The notes under the pieces are model-generated. The model ran no database searches. It was not told the DNA's origin and was given only the letters and a program-made list of their open reading frames with translations. The position numbers and the translations under genes are program-made. Shown here piece after piece: positions 24,947 to 33,836 of a DNA stretch of 64,000 nt; the stretch's first letter is position 1, and each line of letters opens with the position of its first letter. Source of the DNA: Haloarchaeobius salinus. GTDB lineage: Archaea > Halobacteriota > Halobacteria > Halobacteriales > Natrialbaceae. The stretch covers positions 372,001 through 436,000 of the forward strand of contig NZ_JANHAU010000001.1 of assembly GCF_024464185.1 (NCBI RefSeq), given 5' to 3'.

Positions 24947-25501
24947 ATGCGACTGTTCGTCAGTGTCGACCTCCCCCCGGACCTCGCCGACGACGTGGCG
25001 TCGGTGCAGGAGCGGTTCGCCGACACCAGCGGACTGGACCGGACGGACCCTGGCAGCGTCCACGTCACGCTCAAGTTCCTCGGGGAGGTGAGCGAGGCAC
25101 GCCTCGGCCGGGTCGAGGACGCCGTCGCCGCGGGGGTCGACCGGGCAGCAGTCGGGCCGTTCGAGGCGACGTTCGGCGGGCTCGGCGTCTTCCCCTCGCT
25201 CGACTACATCAACGTCGTCTGGCTCGGGCTCCGCGACGGCGCGGCGGAACTCACCACGCTCCACGAGGGCATCGAGGCCGAGACGACGGCCATCGGCTTC
25301 TCGCCGGAGGACCACGCGTTCACGCCGCACGTCACCCTCGGGCGGATGCGCCACGCGGGCGGCAAGGAGCGGGTGCAGGAGCTGGTCCGCGAGACCGACC
25401 CGTCGGCCGGCTCGATGCGCGTCGACGAGGTCCACCTGACCGAGAGCACGCTGACCGACGACGGGCCGGAGTACGGGACGGTCGCGCGGTTCCCGCTCTA
25501 G
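24947..25501 (+). CDS. thpR: RNA 2',3'-cyclic phosphodiesterase
   Basis: This 184-residue 2H phosphoesterase of the ThpR/LigT type opens 2',3'-cyclic phosphate RNA ends and can ligate 2'-5' ends in vitro. Both HxTL motifs are intact: [10 protein letters not shown] (about residue 40) and [10 protein letters not shown] (about residue 127); the family N-terminus [10 protein letters not shown] is clear. TAGTTTCAAG (24912-24921) about 30 nt upstream supports the start. It diverges from the TPR gene. Confidence 0.92.
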   Translation: MRLFVSVDLPPDLADDVASVQERFADTSGLDRTDPGSVHVTLKFLGEVSEARLGRVEDAVAAGVDRAAVGPFEATFGGLGVFPSLDYINVVWLGLRDGAAELTTLHEGIEAETTAIGFSPEDHAFTPHVTLGRMRHAGGKERVQELVRETDPSAGSMRVDEVHLTESTLTDDGPEYGTVARFPL

Positions 25502-25605
25502 CCCGTCCGCCCCGCCGCTCCGGCGGACGCCCCGACCGGTTCGGCCCCGCGTGGCGGCTCGAAAAGAACAACACTATAAACGCGGACGGGGTATCTGCGG
25601 GCACT

Positions 25606-25758
25606 ATGGGTAAGAAGTCGAAGGCGAAGAAAAAGCGCCTCGCCAAGCTCGAGCGACAGAACAGCCGGGTGCCCGCGTGGGTCATGCTGAAGACCGACAT
25701 GGAGACCCAGCGCAACTACAAGCGCCGGAACTGGCGGCGTAACGACACCGACGAATAA
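25606..25758 (+). CDS. rpl39e: Large-subunit ribosomal protein eL39
   Basis: This 50-residue basic protein starts [25 protein letters not shown] in blocks and ends [11 protein letters not shown], the archaeal/eukaryotic L39e sequence that lies near the exit tunnel of the large subunit. CTATAAAC (25574-25581) is about 28 nt before the ATG, giving a strong leaderless promoter. The TAA overlaps the ATG of rpl31e (TAATG), so translation is coupled. Confidence 0.97.
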   Translation: MGKKSKAKKKRLAKLERQNSRVPAWVMLKTDMETQRNYKRRNWRRNDTDE

Positions 25759-26036
25759 TGAGCGCGAACGACTTCGAGGAGCGCGTCATGACCGTGCCGC
25801 TCCGCGACGTGAACGCGGAGGCGAAGCACAAGCGCGCCGACAAGGCGATGTCCCTCATCCGGGACCACCTCGCACAGCACTTCAGCGTCGACGGCGACGC
25901 CGTGCGCCTCGACCCCTCCATCAACGAGGCGGTCTGGTCGCGCGGTCGGAAGAAGCCCCCGAGCAAGCTCCGCGTTCGCGCCGCCCGCTTCGACGAGGAC
26001 GGCGAGTCGATCGTGGAAGCCGAACACGCGGAGTAA
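25758..26036 (+). CDS. rpl31e: Large-subunit ribosomal protein eL31
   Basis: The 92-residue protein matches archaeal L31e: [11 protein letters not shown] near the N-terminus, [18 protein letters not shown] in the middle and [18 protein letters not shown] near the end, with an acidic tail. It is the second gene of the L39e-L31e-aIF6 operon and starts within the rpl39e stop codon. Confidence 0.97.
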   Translation: MSANDFEERVMTVPLRDVNAEAKHKRADKAMSLIRDHLAQHFSVDGDAVRLDPSINEAVWSRGRKKPPSKLRVRAARFDEDGESIVEAEHAE

Positions 26037-26043
26037 CGAAGCC

Positions 26044-26709
26044 GTGCTACGGACCGCGTTCGCCGGGTCTCCCTACGTCGGCGTGTTCGCGCGGGCCACC
26101 GACACCTGTCTGCTGTGTCGTCCCGACCTCGACGAGTCCCAACAGTCGGAGCTCGCCGACGAGCTCGAGGTGCCGGCCATCCCCACGAACGTCGCCGGCT
26201 CCTCGACCGTCGGTGCGCTCGCGGCCGGTAACTCCAACGGTCTGGTCGTGACGAGTCGCATCCGCGACAACGAGCGCGAGCGGATCGCGGACGCCATCGA
26301 CGGCACGCTCGGCGAGCTCCCCGGTCGGCACAACGCCGCCGGCAACATCATCCTCGCCAACGACACCGGCGCGTACGTCCACCCGGACCTCTCGGACGAG
26401 GCCGTCGCCGTCGTCGAGGACACCCTCGAGGTGCCCGTCGAGCGCGGCGACCTCGCGGGCGTCCGCACCGTCGGCACCGCCGCCGTCGCGACGAACAGGG
26501 GCGTGCTCTGTCACCCCAAGTCGACCGACGCGGAGCTCGACGCGCTCGAGGAGCTGCTCGGCGTCCCGGCCGACGTCGGCACCGTCAACTACGGCGCGCC
26601 GCTCGTCGGCTCCGGCCTCGTCGTCAACGACTACGGCTACGTCGCCGGCGAGGACACCACCGGCCCCGAGCTCGGGCGCATCGAGGACGCGCTCGGCCTC
26701 GTGGACTGA
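26044..26709 (+). CDS. eif6: Translation initiation factor aIF6
   Basis: The 221-residue protein of the aIF6/eIF6 family binds the large subunit and blocks premature joining to the small subunit. Five pseudo-repeats give the pentein fold; typical blocks are VPTN-like [45 protein letters not shown] and [23 protein letters not shown] (shown as separate repeat cores). The GTG start is seven bases after rpl31e. The genes for ribosomal protein LX, prefoldin alpha and FtsY that commonly follow eif6 in haloarchaea are absent here. Confidence 0.96.
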   Translation: MLRTAFAGSPYVGVFARATDTCLLCRPDLDESQQSELADELEVPAIPTNVAGSSTVGALAAGNSNGLVVTSRIRDNERERIADAIDGTLGELPGRHNAAGNIILANDTGAYVHPDLSDEAVAVVEDTLEVPVERGDLAGVRTVGTAAVATNRGVLCHPKSTDAELDALEELLGVPADVGTVNYGAPLVGSGLVVNDYGYVAGEDTTGPELGRIEDALGLVD

Positions 26710-26938
26710 CTCTCCGCGCTTCTGCCGTCGATCTTCGACTTGGTCGTGTTCGGTGAGTCCGGACGAAGGCCGAGCGGCGGCTGCGATGTTCGAAACCGGT
26801 GGTCCAGCACGGTGGCGTCGAACACCGCGTTCCGGCGACCGCGCCGGCGTTGCGTCTCCGGACACTGCCGGACGGTTCGGCCGCTATCGCAGTGGGCCGA
26901 CACGAGCGCTCTTACGCTTCGGGTCCCAACGCGCAGGT

Positions 26939-28030
26939 ATGCGGCGTCTCCCGTTCGAACCGTCGCCCCGGGTGGTCGACGCGGGCATCCTCGCGTCGGT
27001 GCTCGTGGCGGGCGCGACGGGGCTGTTGAGCCTGACCGCGCGACCCGACGACGGCTGGGTGTTCGTCGTCCACGGCGTCGTCGGGGTGACGCTGGTCGTC
27101 CTGCTGGGGTTCAAGTTCCGGCGTGTCTGGCGGCGCGTCGTGGGCAGGTGGAGCCGGACCGTCGCGGTGAGCGTGTTGCTCTCGGTGCTCGCCGTGGCCG
27201 CGCTCGTGACGGGTGTGGCGTGGACGCTGGGCGCGGACTCGCCGGTCCCTGGGGTGACGCTGCTCGTTCTCCACGGCTACCTCGGGGCGCTCGTCCTGCC
27301 CGTCCTCCTCGTCCACCTCGCGGCCCGGTTCCGGCTGCCCGACCGCGAGACCGTGACCGAGCGACGGCAGGCGCTGCGGGTCGGCGGGCTGCTCGTCGGC
27401 GGCGCGGCGGCCTGGCGGCTGAAGCAGTCCGTGGCTGGTGACCTCGTCCCGGGCCGTCGGTTCACGGGCTCGCGCGAGGAAGGCAGCGACGAGGGCAACG
27501 CGTTCCCGGTCACCTCGTGGGTCGCGGACGACCCGGAGCCGGTGGACGCGGGTTCGTGGAGACTCGACGTACGCGGTGCGGTGGCGGAGGAGTTGTCGCT
27601 CCCCGAGGCCGCCCTGCTCGAACCCGAACGCGACGGCGACGCCCCGGCCGCCAGCGCCGACGAGCGCGCACTGCTCGACTGCACGAGCGGCTGGTACTCA
27701 GCGCACGACTGGCGCGGGGTCCGCGTTGGCGACCTGCTCGACGCCGCCGGGGCCGATCCCGACGCGGGCTACGTCAGGCTCCGGTCGGTGACGGGCTACC
27801 GGTGGAGCCTCCCCGTCGCGGAGGCCCGCGACGCGCTGCTCGCGACGCACGTCGACGGCGAGCGGCTGAGCCACGGCCACGGCTTCCCGTGCAGACTCGT
27901 CGCGCCGGGCCGTCGCGGCTTCCAGTGGGTGAAGTGGGTCGAGACCGTCGAGGTGCGCCACGACCCCGACCCGGCGCAGTGGGTGGCGACGCTCGTCTCG
28001 GGCTTCGACGGCGACGGCAGCGGTGGTTGA
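26939..28030 (+). CDS. Membrane-fused sulfite-oxidase-fold molybdopterin oxidoreductase
   Basis: This 363-residue protein is a fusion. The N-terminal part (about residues 12-150) has four hydrophobic helices with conserved-looking His residues (VVHGVVG, VLHGYLGAL, LLVHLAARF), like a small b-type cytochrome. The C-terminal part (about 190-350) is the oxidoreductase molybdopterin domain of the SUOX family, with the likely Mo-ligand Cys in LDCTSGWYSAHDW and the HGHGFPCRLVAPGRRGFQWVKWV segment. The arrangement recalls a fused MsrQ-MsrP pair, though in one chain and without a Tat signal. The ATG at 26939 is supported by CTCTTACG (26909-26916) upstream. Confidence 0.85.
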   Translation: MRRLPFEPSPRVVDAGILASVLVAGATGLLSLTARPDDGWVFVVHGVVGVTLVVLLGFKFRRVWRRVVGRWSRTVAVSVLLSVLAVAALVTGVAWTLGADSPVPGVTLLVLHGYLGALVLPVLLVHLAARFRLPDRETVTERRQALRVGGLLVGGAAAWRLKQSVAGDLVPGRRFTGSREEGSDEGNAFPVTSWVADDPEPVDAGSWRLDVRGAVAEELSLPEAALLEPERDGDAPAASADERALLDCTSGWYSAHDWRGVRVGDLLDAAGADPDAGYVRLRSVTGYRWSLPVAEARDALLATHVDGERLSHGHGFPCRLVAPGRRGFQWVKWVETVEVRHDPDPAQWVATLVSGFDGDGSGG

Positions 28031-28091
28031 CGAACTTCCAGTTCTAGAGAAACCGCGACAGGTACAAGCCCGCTCGCCCGAACACGTTCGC

Positions 28092-28874
28092 ATGAGCGAG
28101 ACGGCCACCCACGCGACACTGGCCGACACCGACCTCGTCCGCCTGTTCGACCAGGAGCGCCTGCACGACCGCCTCGCGGCGGGGGCGCTCCCCGACTGGG
28201 CGCGCGAGCACTACGAGACCTTCCGCGCCGACATGCTCGGCGAGCGCGACGGCACGCCCTTCCCCTGCTTCTTCGGCGTCGACTCCGAGAAGGAGGGCTG
28301 GGCGCTGTACACGTTCGTCCCGGGCTTCGACGACGAGTCGCTGGCGCGGTTCGCCGACGTGACCCGGGCGTACCTCCGGACGCAGGAGCACCACTCGCCG
28401 CGCACGTCCCTCGTCGCGTTCTTCCGGAACGAGGACGGTGAGCAGCCGGAGCAGCACTGGCACGACCGCTACTGGGAGGTGCTCCAGTTCCTCCACGACC
28501 ACGACCCCGAGCCGTGGCCCGAGGAGTTCCCGACCGACCCCGACCACCACCAGTTCGAGTTCTGCTACGCCGGCGAGCCGATCTTCCCGACGGCCCGCAC
28601 GCCCGCCCACGACCGGCGGCACAGCCGGCACAACCCCCACGGCCTGGAGGTAACGGTCCAGCCCCGGAGCGTCTTCGCCGGCGTCACGGGCGACACCGTG
28701 GCCGGCCAGCGCGCCCGCGAGGTCATCCACGACCGGCTGGAGGGCTACGACGACGTCTGCCCGCACGCCCACCTCGGCGACTGGGAGGACGACGAGAGCC
28801 ACGAGTGGAAGCAGTACGTGCTCCCGAACGACGAGCGCGACCTCGAGGACTGCCCGCTGGAGGTCCGGGCGTGA
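28092..28874 (+). CDS. YqcI/YcgG family protein
   Basis: The 260-residue soluble protein resembles the YqcI/YcgG family: [21 protein letters not shown] (in two blocks), a middle [20 protein letters not shown] and the [14 protein letters not shown] motif, followed by [18 protein letters not shown]. Several conserved His and Cys residues could bind a metal or haem, but the biochemical role is not known to me. The GTGA overlap with the next gene makes a two-gene operon with a cysteine hydrolase. Confidence 0.8.
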   Translation: MSETATHATLADTDLVRLFDQERLHDRLAAGALPDWAREHYETFRADMLGERDGTPFPCFFGVDSEKEGWALYTFVPGFDDESLARFADVTRAYLRTQEHHSPRTSLVAFFRNEDGEQPEQHWHDRYWEVLQFLHDHDPEPWPEEFPTDPDHHQFEFCYAGEPIFPTARTPAHDRRHSRHNPHGLEVTVQPRSVFAGVTGDTVAGQRAREVIHDRLEGYDDVCPHAHLGDWEDDESHEWKQYVLPNDERDLEDCPLEVRA

Positions 28875-29410
28875 GCGACGTACTCCTCGTCGTCGACGCC
28901 CAGCGGGCGTTCGAGGACCCCGCACGCGGCGACCGGAACAACCCCGACGCCGGGGACAACATCGCCGCCCTCCTCGCCGCCTGGCGCGAGCGCGGCTGGC
29001 CGGTCGCCCACGCGAGACACGACTCGACGGAGCCCGATTCCACGTTGCGGCCCGAACAGCCCGGCAACGCCTACATCGAAGGGCTGGAACCCCGCGACGG
29101 CGAGCCGGTGTTCGCCAAGTCGGTCAACGGTGCGTTCCTCGACACCGACCTCGAACCCTGGCTGCGCGAGACCTCCCACGACCGAATCGTCCTCTGCGGG
29201 TTCACCACCGACCACTGCGTCTCGACGACCACGCGGATGGCCGAGAACCGCGGCTTCTCGCCCGTCGTCGTGTCGGACGCGACGGCGACGTACGCCCGGG
29301 ACGTGCCCGGTGGTGGAACGATCTCGGCGGAAGCCAACCACCGGGCCGCGCTGGCGCAGCTGTCGGGCGAGTTCGCCGAGGTCGTGGAGGCCGCGTCGTT
29401 GGTCGATTGA
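28871..29410 (+). CDS. Isochorismatase-family cysteine hydrolase
   Basis: The 179-residue protein has the isochorismatase-like fold. [10 protein letters not shown] carries the catalytic Asp (about residue 9), a Lys follows in FAKSVNGAF, and the nucleophile Cys is in [17 protein letters not shown] (about residue 117). Members hydrolyse isochorismate, nicotinamide or other small amides; the substrate here is not predictable. The GTG start overlaps the upstream YqcI-like gene. Repeat element R1 begins 11 bp after the stop. Confidence 0.87.
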   Translation: MSDVLLVVDAQRAFEDPARGDRNNPDAGDNIAALLAAWRERGWPVAHARHDSTEPDSTLRPEQPGNAYIEGLEPRDGEPVFAKSVNGAFLDTDLEPWLRETSHDRIVLCGFTTDHCVSTTTRMAENRGFSPVVVSDATATYARDVPGGGTISAEANHRAALAQLSGEFAEVVEAASLVD

Positions 29411-29420
29411 ACGAACCACC

Positions 29421-29600
29421 TGGCGCGCGGCTGGCGAGCGTGCCGAACGGAGCGAGGTCCCCGCGAACGCAGTGAGCGGAGGGCAGCGAGACGGCGGAGG
29501 AGTCTCGCGAGTCCCCCGAGTCGAGACGCTCGGGGCTTTCTGACGGGGTAGCACCGGTGAAATCCTTCGTCAGGGGAGCTCTCTGACTGTTCGTTGAGCT
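29421..29600 (+). repeat. Dispersed intergenic repeat, copy R1
   Basis: The element begins TGGCGCGCGGCTGG, contains GCAGCGAGACGGCGGAGGAG (29483-29502) and CTCGGGGCTTTCTG (29529-29542), and ends near CTGACTGTTCG (29583-29593). The same blocks recur in the same order in other intergenic regions (34460-34661 inverted, 46391-46740, and mosaic at 59472-59830). Confidence 0.7.
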
Positions 29601-29631
29601 GTACAGGACCGACACCGAACGGCAAAAAATC

Positions 29632-29653
29632 GATTGGCTGTTTACAGCCAATC
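29632..29653 (-). terminator. Perfect hairpin with T tract on the minus strand
   Basis: GATTGGCTG and CAGCCAATC are exact inverted copies around TTTA. Six A residues lie on the left, so read on the minus strand this is a 9-bp hairpin followed by GATTTTTT, the form of an intrinsic terminator. No minus-strand gene upstream of it is evident, so it may instead be an operator or the end of an unseen RNA. Confidence 0.4.
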
Positions 29654-29964
29654 TACGTTCCCTGGACACGGTTGGGAGTGTGGGGGGTGGGAGATCGGTG
29701 AGTAATCTGCTCACCGCTGGTTGTGGGGGTCATATCTCCCGTCTCGAAGATGGGTGGGAAAACGTATCAACCCCTACACTCACCCGTTTAATTGTTCGTT
29801 ATGAGGCCAGTGACAGAGCACCCAGTCAACCGGAGTCCGTAGACGCGGAGAATCGGGACGGACACAGGGTTACTTATCGGAAACACTCCCGACGAACCAG
29901 CATCAGCATCTACGACTCGTTTCGCACGCTTTTTCCCGCTCCGGACCGACTCACAGTACAACGA

Positions 29965-30960
29965 ATGATCTCGAAGGGCTGTGAACAGTGCGCCGAGGGG
30001 GGCAAGATGGTCATGTTCGTCTACGGCTACTGCGACCAGCGCGACTGTTTCTACTGCCCGCTCGGCGAGAACCGGAAGAACGTCACGGACGTCTACGCCA
30101 ACGAGCGCCTCGTCGAGTCCGACGAGGACGTCATCATCGAGGCGAAGCGGATGGACGCACTCGGCACCTCCATCACGGGCGGCGAGCCCCAGGAGGCGAT
30201 GGACCGGACGTGTCACTACCTCTCGCTGCTGAAAGACGAGTTCGGCGAGGACCACCACACGCACCTCTACACCGGCATCCCGGGCGGCCGGGAGAACATG
30301 CGCCGCCTCTCGGAGGCGGGCCTCGACGAGATCCGCTTCCACCCGCCCCTCGAACTCTGGGGCGACATGCACGGCACGGAGTGGGAGGAGATCCTCTACA
30401 TCGCCCGCGAGGAGGGGCTGACCCCGGCGTTCGAGATCCCGGGTATCCGCCCCGAGGAGGAGTTCCTGGAGTTCCTCGACGAGGGCGCGGCGGAGTTCTG
30501 CAACGTCAACGAGTTCGAGATGAGCGACGGGAACTACCGCCGGATGCAGGAGGAGGGCTTCGAGCTGAAGGAGGACCACATGAGCGCGGTCGACGGTTCC
30601 CGGGAAGCCATCCTCGACGTGATGGGCGACCACGACCGGGTGTACTTCTGCACCTCGGTGTTCAAGGACGCCGCCCAGCACCGTCGCCGCCTCAAACGGA
30701 TGGCCCGGAACGTCCGCCGCGAGTTCGACGACGTGACCGACGACGGGACCCTGGTGTACGGAAAGACCTACGCCGACCCCGCGGAGTTCGAGGCGCTCGG
30801 CGTCCCCGAGGAGTTCTACACCGTCAAGTCGAACCACGTCGAGATAGCCTGGTGGCTGCTCGAGGAGATGATACAGGACGGCGACGTGGACGACGGCGAG
30901 ATCGTCGAGCAGTACCCGACGTACGACGGGCAGGTCGTCGAGCGGACGCCGCTGGCCTGA
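29965..30960 (+). CDS. Radical SAM protein with unusual CX4CX2C cluster motif
   Basis: This 331-residue radical SAM protein is related to pyruvate-formate-lyase-activating-type enzymes of the uncharacterised COG2108 kind. The cluster motif reads CDQRDCFYC (about residues 23-31), that is CX4CX2C rather than CX3CX2C. SITGGEPQEAM (about residue 68) is the SAM-binding GGE motif, and GIPGG, IRFHPPLELW and FEIPGIRPEE continue the barrel. The C-terminal third, with several acidic motifs, is not recognised. The ATG at 29965 is chosen because the cluster then lies near the N-terminus. The substrate is unknown and no partner gene is adjacent. Confidence 0.85.
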   Translation: MISKGCEQCAEGGKMVMFVYGYCDQRDCFYCPLGENRKNVTDVYANERLVESDEDVIIEAKRMDALGTSITGGEPQEAMDRTCHYLSLLKDEFGEDHHTHLYTGIPGGRENMRRLSEAGLDEIRFHPPLELWGDMHGTEWEEILYIAREEGLTPAFEIPGIRPEEEFLEFLDEGAAEFCNVNEFEMSDGNYRRMQEEGFELKEDHMSAVDGSREAILDVMGDHDRVYFCTSVFKDAAQHRRRLKRMARNVRREFDDVTDDGTLVYGKTYADPAEFEALGVPEEFYTVKSNHVEIAWWLLEEMIQDGDVDDGEIVEQYPTYDGQVVERTPLA

Positions 30961-31055
30961 ACGGGAGCGGAGCGACCCCGACCAGGAGGGCAACTTCTTC
31001 GCACAGCCGCCGACAGGCAGCAGACATATACACAATCGTGCAGAAACCTCGTACG

Positions 31056-31316
31056 ATGAACAGGTCCCTCCTCTACCACGGTTCGCTCGTCGTCTGCGGG
31101 TTCGTCCTCGCCGCCGTGAGCGTGCCCTCGCTCGTCGCCGGCAAGTTCAGCGTCAGCGGCGTACTGATGGCGGTCGGTGGCGTCGGGATGGTCGTCGCGT
31201 CGACGTACGAGCAGCTGACGAACGACGACCCGGCCGTCCCCGAGACGCCGGGGCTGGTGGTCGTCACCGGCTTCGCCGCCGTCGCGCTGCTCGCGTGGGG
31301 TATCAGCCTGCTGTAG
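31056..31316 (+). CDS. Small three-helix membrane protein
   Basis: The 86-residue protein has three hydrophobic segments (LYHGSLVVCGFVLAAVSVP, VSGVLMAVGGVGMVVAST and LVVVTGFAAVALLAWGISLL) joined by short polar loops. No functional motif is seen. ACATATAC (31023-31030) is about 29 nt before the ATG, so a leaderless transcript is likely. The convergent membrane gene ends eight bases downstream. Confidence 0.68.
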   Translation: MNRSLLYHGSLVVCGFVLAAVSVPSLVAGKFSVSGVLMAVGGVGMVVASTYEQLTNDDPAVPETPGLVVVTGFAAVALLAWGISLL

Positions 31317-31324
31317 CACGCCCG

Positions 31325-32005
31325 TCACCAGCGCGACGGTCGCGAGAGGAACCGCGCCCCCACAGCGCCGCCGAAGCCGACCGTGAGCGCGGTCGCCAGC
31401 GTGACCGACGGCGACCGACCGAGCGCGACGCTCGCACCGACGAGCGCGGCGGCGACGAGTGCGCTCGCGCCGAACACGAGCGTCGCGGAGAGCAGCGGCG
31501 CGCCGGCGCGGTCGTGGACGGCGACGCCGCCGAGGAAGGCGGCGAGGGCGACGGGTGCGGCGAGGTACGGCTGTCCCGCGAGCAGTCCGGCGGTCAGCAC
31601 GCCGACCCCGACGACCGTCCCGGCCGCGAGCGTCGCCCGAGCCGGGGGGAGCGAGTCGCCGTACGTGAGCGCGTACACCGCCGGCGGGAGGGCGACCGTG
31701 GTGGCGACGAGCAGGCCGAACAGCGCCCGACCGCCGAGCGCACCGGCCAGCACGGGGACGAGTGCGAGCAGCCCCGCGACCGCGGCGACCGGTCCCGGCG
31801 GGAACGTACCCGCGGGGTCGTCGTCGAAGTACACCGCCCAGGCGGCGAAGGGGTAGCAGAGGGCGGCGGCGACGAGCACGACCGGGAGGATGGCGGCGGG
31901 CTCGCTGAGCAGCCGGTCACCCTCGACGAGGACGACGAACGCGAGCCAGCCGGCGGCGAACAGCACGCCGACGACGATGGCCATCTCGGGGACGCGCCGT
32001 GACAT
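31325..32005 (-). CDS. Multi-spanning membrane protein, unknown function
   Basis: This 226-residue protein has about seven hydrophobic helices, Ala/Val/Leu-rich, with an acidic loop YFDDDPAGTFPPGP near residue 58. No transporter or enzyme motif is recognised. It lies between a convergent small membrane gene and the exported metalloprotease-like gene on the same strand (60 bp upstream), so it may share a transcript with the latter. Confidence 0.68.
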   Translation of the reverse strand: MSRRVPEMAIVVGVLFAAGWLAFVVLVEGDRLLSEPAAILPVVLVAAALCYPFAAWAVYFDDDPAGTFPPGPVAAVAGLLALVPVLAGALGGRALFGLLVATTVALPPAVYALTYGDSLPPARATLAAGTVVGVGVLTAGLLAGQPYLAAPVALAAFLGGVAVHDRAGAPLLSATLVFGASALVAAALVGASVALGRSPSVTLATALTVGFGGAVGARFLSRPSRW

Positions 32006-32065
32006 ACCTCCGGCTCGGGGTGGGACGGGGGAAACGGTTGCGCTCGCGGACGCCTCTCGCCGCGA

Positions 32066-33562
32066 CTACTCGACCACGGCGAGCAGGCCGAGCGCGACGC
32101 TCACGAACGCCGCGAGCAGTGCGAGCGCCCCCGCGACGGGTCGCTGGACGCCCAGTGCGGCGACAGTCGTCGTCTCGGCGGGCGAGGCTGCTGCCGGGTC
32201 CACGGCGTCGATGTCGGCCTCCATCGCGTCGGCGTCGAGCGACGTCGGCGGGTCGTCCGGGATCGTGTCCAGCCCGGGAGCGCCCCCGGGGACAGCCGGA
32301 GCAGCGTCCGTCCGGACGTAGCGGTCGAGCCAGCCCTCCATCTCGCCCCCGGCGACGGCCTCGACCACCGCCACGAAGTCGGCGTAGCTGACGGTGCCGT
32401 CGTGGGCGTTCAGCAGCCGCCAGACGTCGACGATGCTGCGCTCGCCGCCGGTCGCCAGCCGTATCTCGGCGTCGAGCGCGGCGACGACCCGCTCGCCCTT
32501 GTCGTAGGGCACGTTCGGCGAGGACCACGTCGAGCGGTCGGCGAGGGTCGCGTCGACGTGTGCGTCGGTGGTGACGCGCTCGCGGAACCGGTCCTCGGCT
32601 AGCCGACCGGCGCGCAGTTCGACGACGGCGGCCTGGTACTCGGCCATGCCCTCCAGCAGCCAGTGCATCGACGGGCCGTCGCTGCCGTCGGCGAGCGTGA
32701 ACGACTGCCGGACGTGGGCGAGCTCGTGGGCGAACACCGCGGTCGAGCCGTGCGCCCAGAGCTCGCGGTCGGGACCACGACGGACCGTCGCCAGCCCGCC
32801 CGAGCGGATGGCCGCGGGCGGCAGGACCACCGTCGTGGTGTCGCCGCGGTCGCCGACCGGGAAGGAGGCGTCGGCGCTGGCGAGCAGGTCGAACACCTCG
32901 TCGGTCGGTCGTGCGCCGTCGGCGCGGTCCGACCTGACGACCCGGTAGGTGTGCCCGCCACGGGTCTCCTCGGTGACGGTGACCGGGCCGACCACGGCAA
33001 CGTCGTCGCCGGCCCAGCCCTCGACCCCGTCGGCGAGCGCGAGGGTGCGGCTGCTCCCCGGCTGTTCGCCGTAGTACCACCAGTCGATGGTCGCGAGGTC
33101 GACGGCGTCCTCGTAGAGGAACGACCACTCCTGCGTCGAGATGGACTCCAGCCCGCCGTTGGCGAAGCGCGTGGCGTCGACGACGTAGGTTATCGAGGCG
33201 TCGCCGTGCTGGTCCCACCGGTAGTCGTAGCCGTCGCCGGCGGCGTCGAACCCTTCGGTGGACTCGACGCTCGCGCCGTCCGGGACGGCGATTGCGGCCC
33301 GCGAGACCGACTCCGAGAGCCGGAACTGGGCACGCACGCGAACACGTCCGTCGGCCGCGTCGACCGGTGCCAGCTCGTACTGGACCGACAACCCGGTGTC
33401 GGACGTTCCCCCAACCCCCGACCGTTGCTGGGTCGGCGATACGTCGTCAAGCCGCGGCGTGGCCGCGGCCCCGCCGAACGCCGTGGCCCCCACCAGCGGC
33501 GTCGCGACGAGCAACAGGACGAGCACCGCCGCCAGTGACCGTGTTGGGCGGGTGGTTGTCAT
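32066..33562 (-). CDS. Membrane-anchored gluzincin-like metalloprotease
   Basis: This 498-residue protein has an N-terminal signal sequence (SLAAVLVLLLVATPLVGATAF), a large extracellular domain and a single C-terminal helix (ALALLAAFVSVALGLLAVVE), so it is anchored outside the cell. The zinc-binding motif HELAH (about residue 280) and a downstream Glu in WLLEGMAEYQA fit gluzincins of the M1/M61-like type. The N-terminal half has beta-rich sequence with WWYYGEQPGSS. The substrate is unknown. The ATG at 33562 is chosen for the signal peptide; no TATA box is obvious at leaderless spacing. Confidence 0.8.
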   Translation of the reverse strand: MTTTRPTRSLAAVLVLLLVATPLVGATAFGGAAATPRLDDVSPTQQRSGVGGTSDTGLSVQYELAPVDAADGRVRVRAQFRLSESVSRAAIAVPDGASVESTEGFDAAGDGYDYRWDQHGDASITYVVDATRFANGGLESISTQEWSFLYEDAVDLATIDWWYYGEQPGSSRTLALADGVEGWAGDDVAVVGPVTVTEETRGGHTYRVVRSDRADGARPTDEVFDLLASADASFPVGDRGDTTTVVLPPAAIRSGGLATVRRGPDRELWAHGSTAVFAHELAHVRQSFTLADGSDGPSMHWLLEGMAEYQAAVVELRAGRLAEDRFRERVTTDAHVDATLADRSTWSSPNVPYDKGERVVAALDAEIRLATGGERSIVDVWRLLNAHDGTVSYADFVAVVEAVAGGEMEGWLDRYVRTDAAPAVPGGAPGLDTIPDDPPTSLDADAMEADIDAVDPAAASPAETTTVAALGVQRPVAGALALLAAFVSVALGLLAVVE

Positions 33563-33836
33563 CTGGTGTCCGTACTCAGTCTGTATCCGGTCCGAAGCGG
33601 TCACCACTGTTAACGATTCGGGCCGTACAGGCCCTCTCACGCTCGTTTTATTGCAAACCGGTTGCGGCGATATCAAGCGCCGGTCTGTGGGGTGTCGCCC
33701 CCCGACCAGTCCACCGGTTGCGAGTCCGGTGTGGGTGGTGCTGCCTGGGCCGCCGTCACGGCCAGCCACAGGCGGCTCCTGCCGGCCCGTCCCCCGATGC
33801 GCAAGCGTTTAGACGCCCGCCCCGCTACACGAGTCC

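Larger units (their letters stand above)
29411..29964. other. 554-bp gap: repeat R1, two hairpins, then the radical SAM promoter region
   Basis: No credible protein is encoded. From left to right there is repeat element R1 (29421-29600); a perfect 9-bp hairpin with a 4-nt loop (29632-29653) beside a run of six A (29624-29629); a 7-bp inverted repeat with a 7-nt loop (29696-29716); and an AT-richer stretch with GTTTAATTG near 29788-29797. From 29800 to 29964 the sequence is less GC-rich and holds CTTTTTCCC (29929-29937) about 30 nt before the next ATG, a plausible promoter. Confidence 0.6.
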
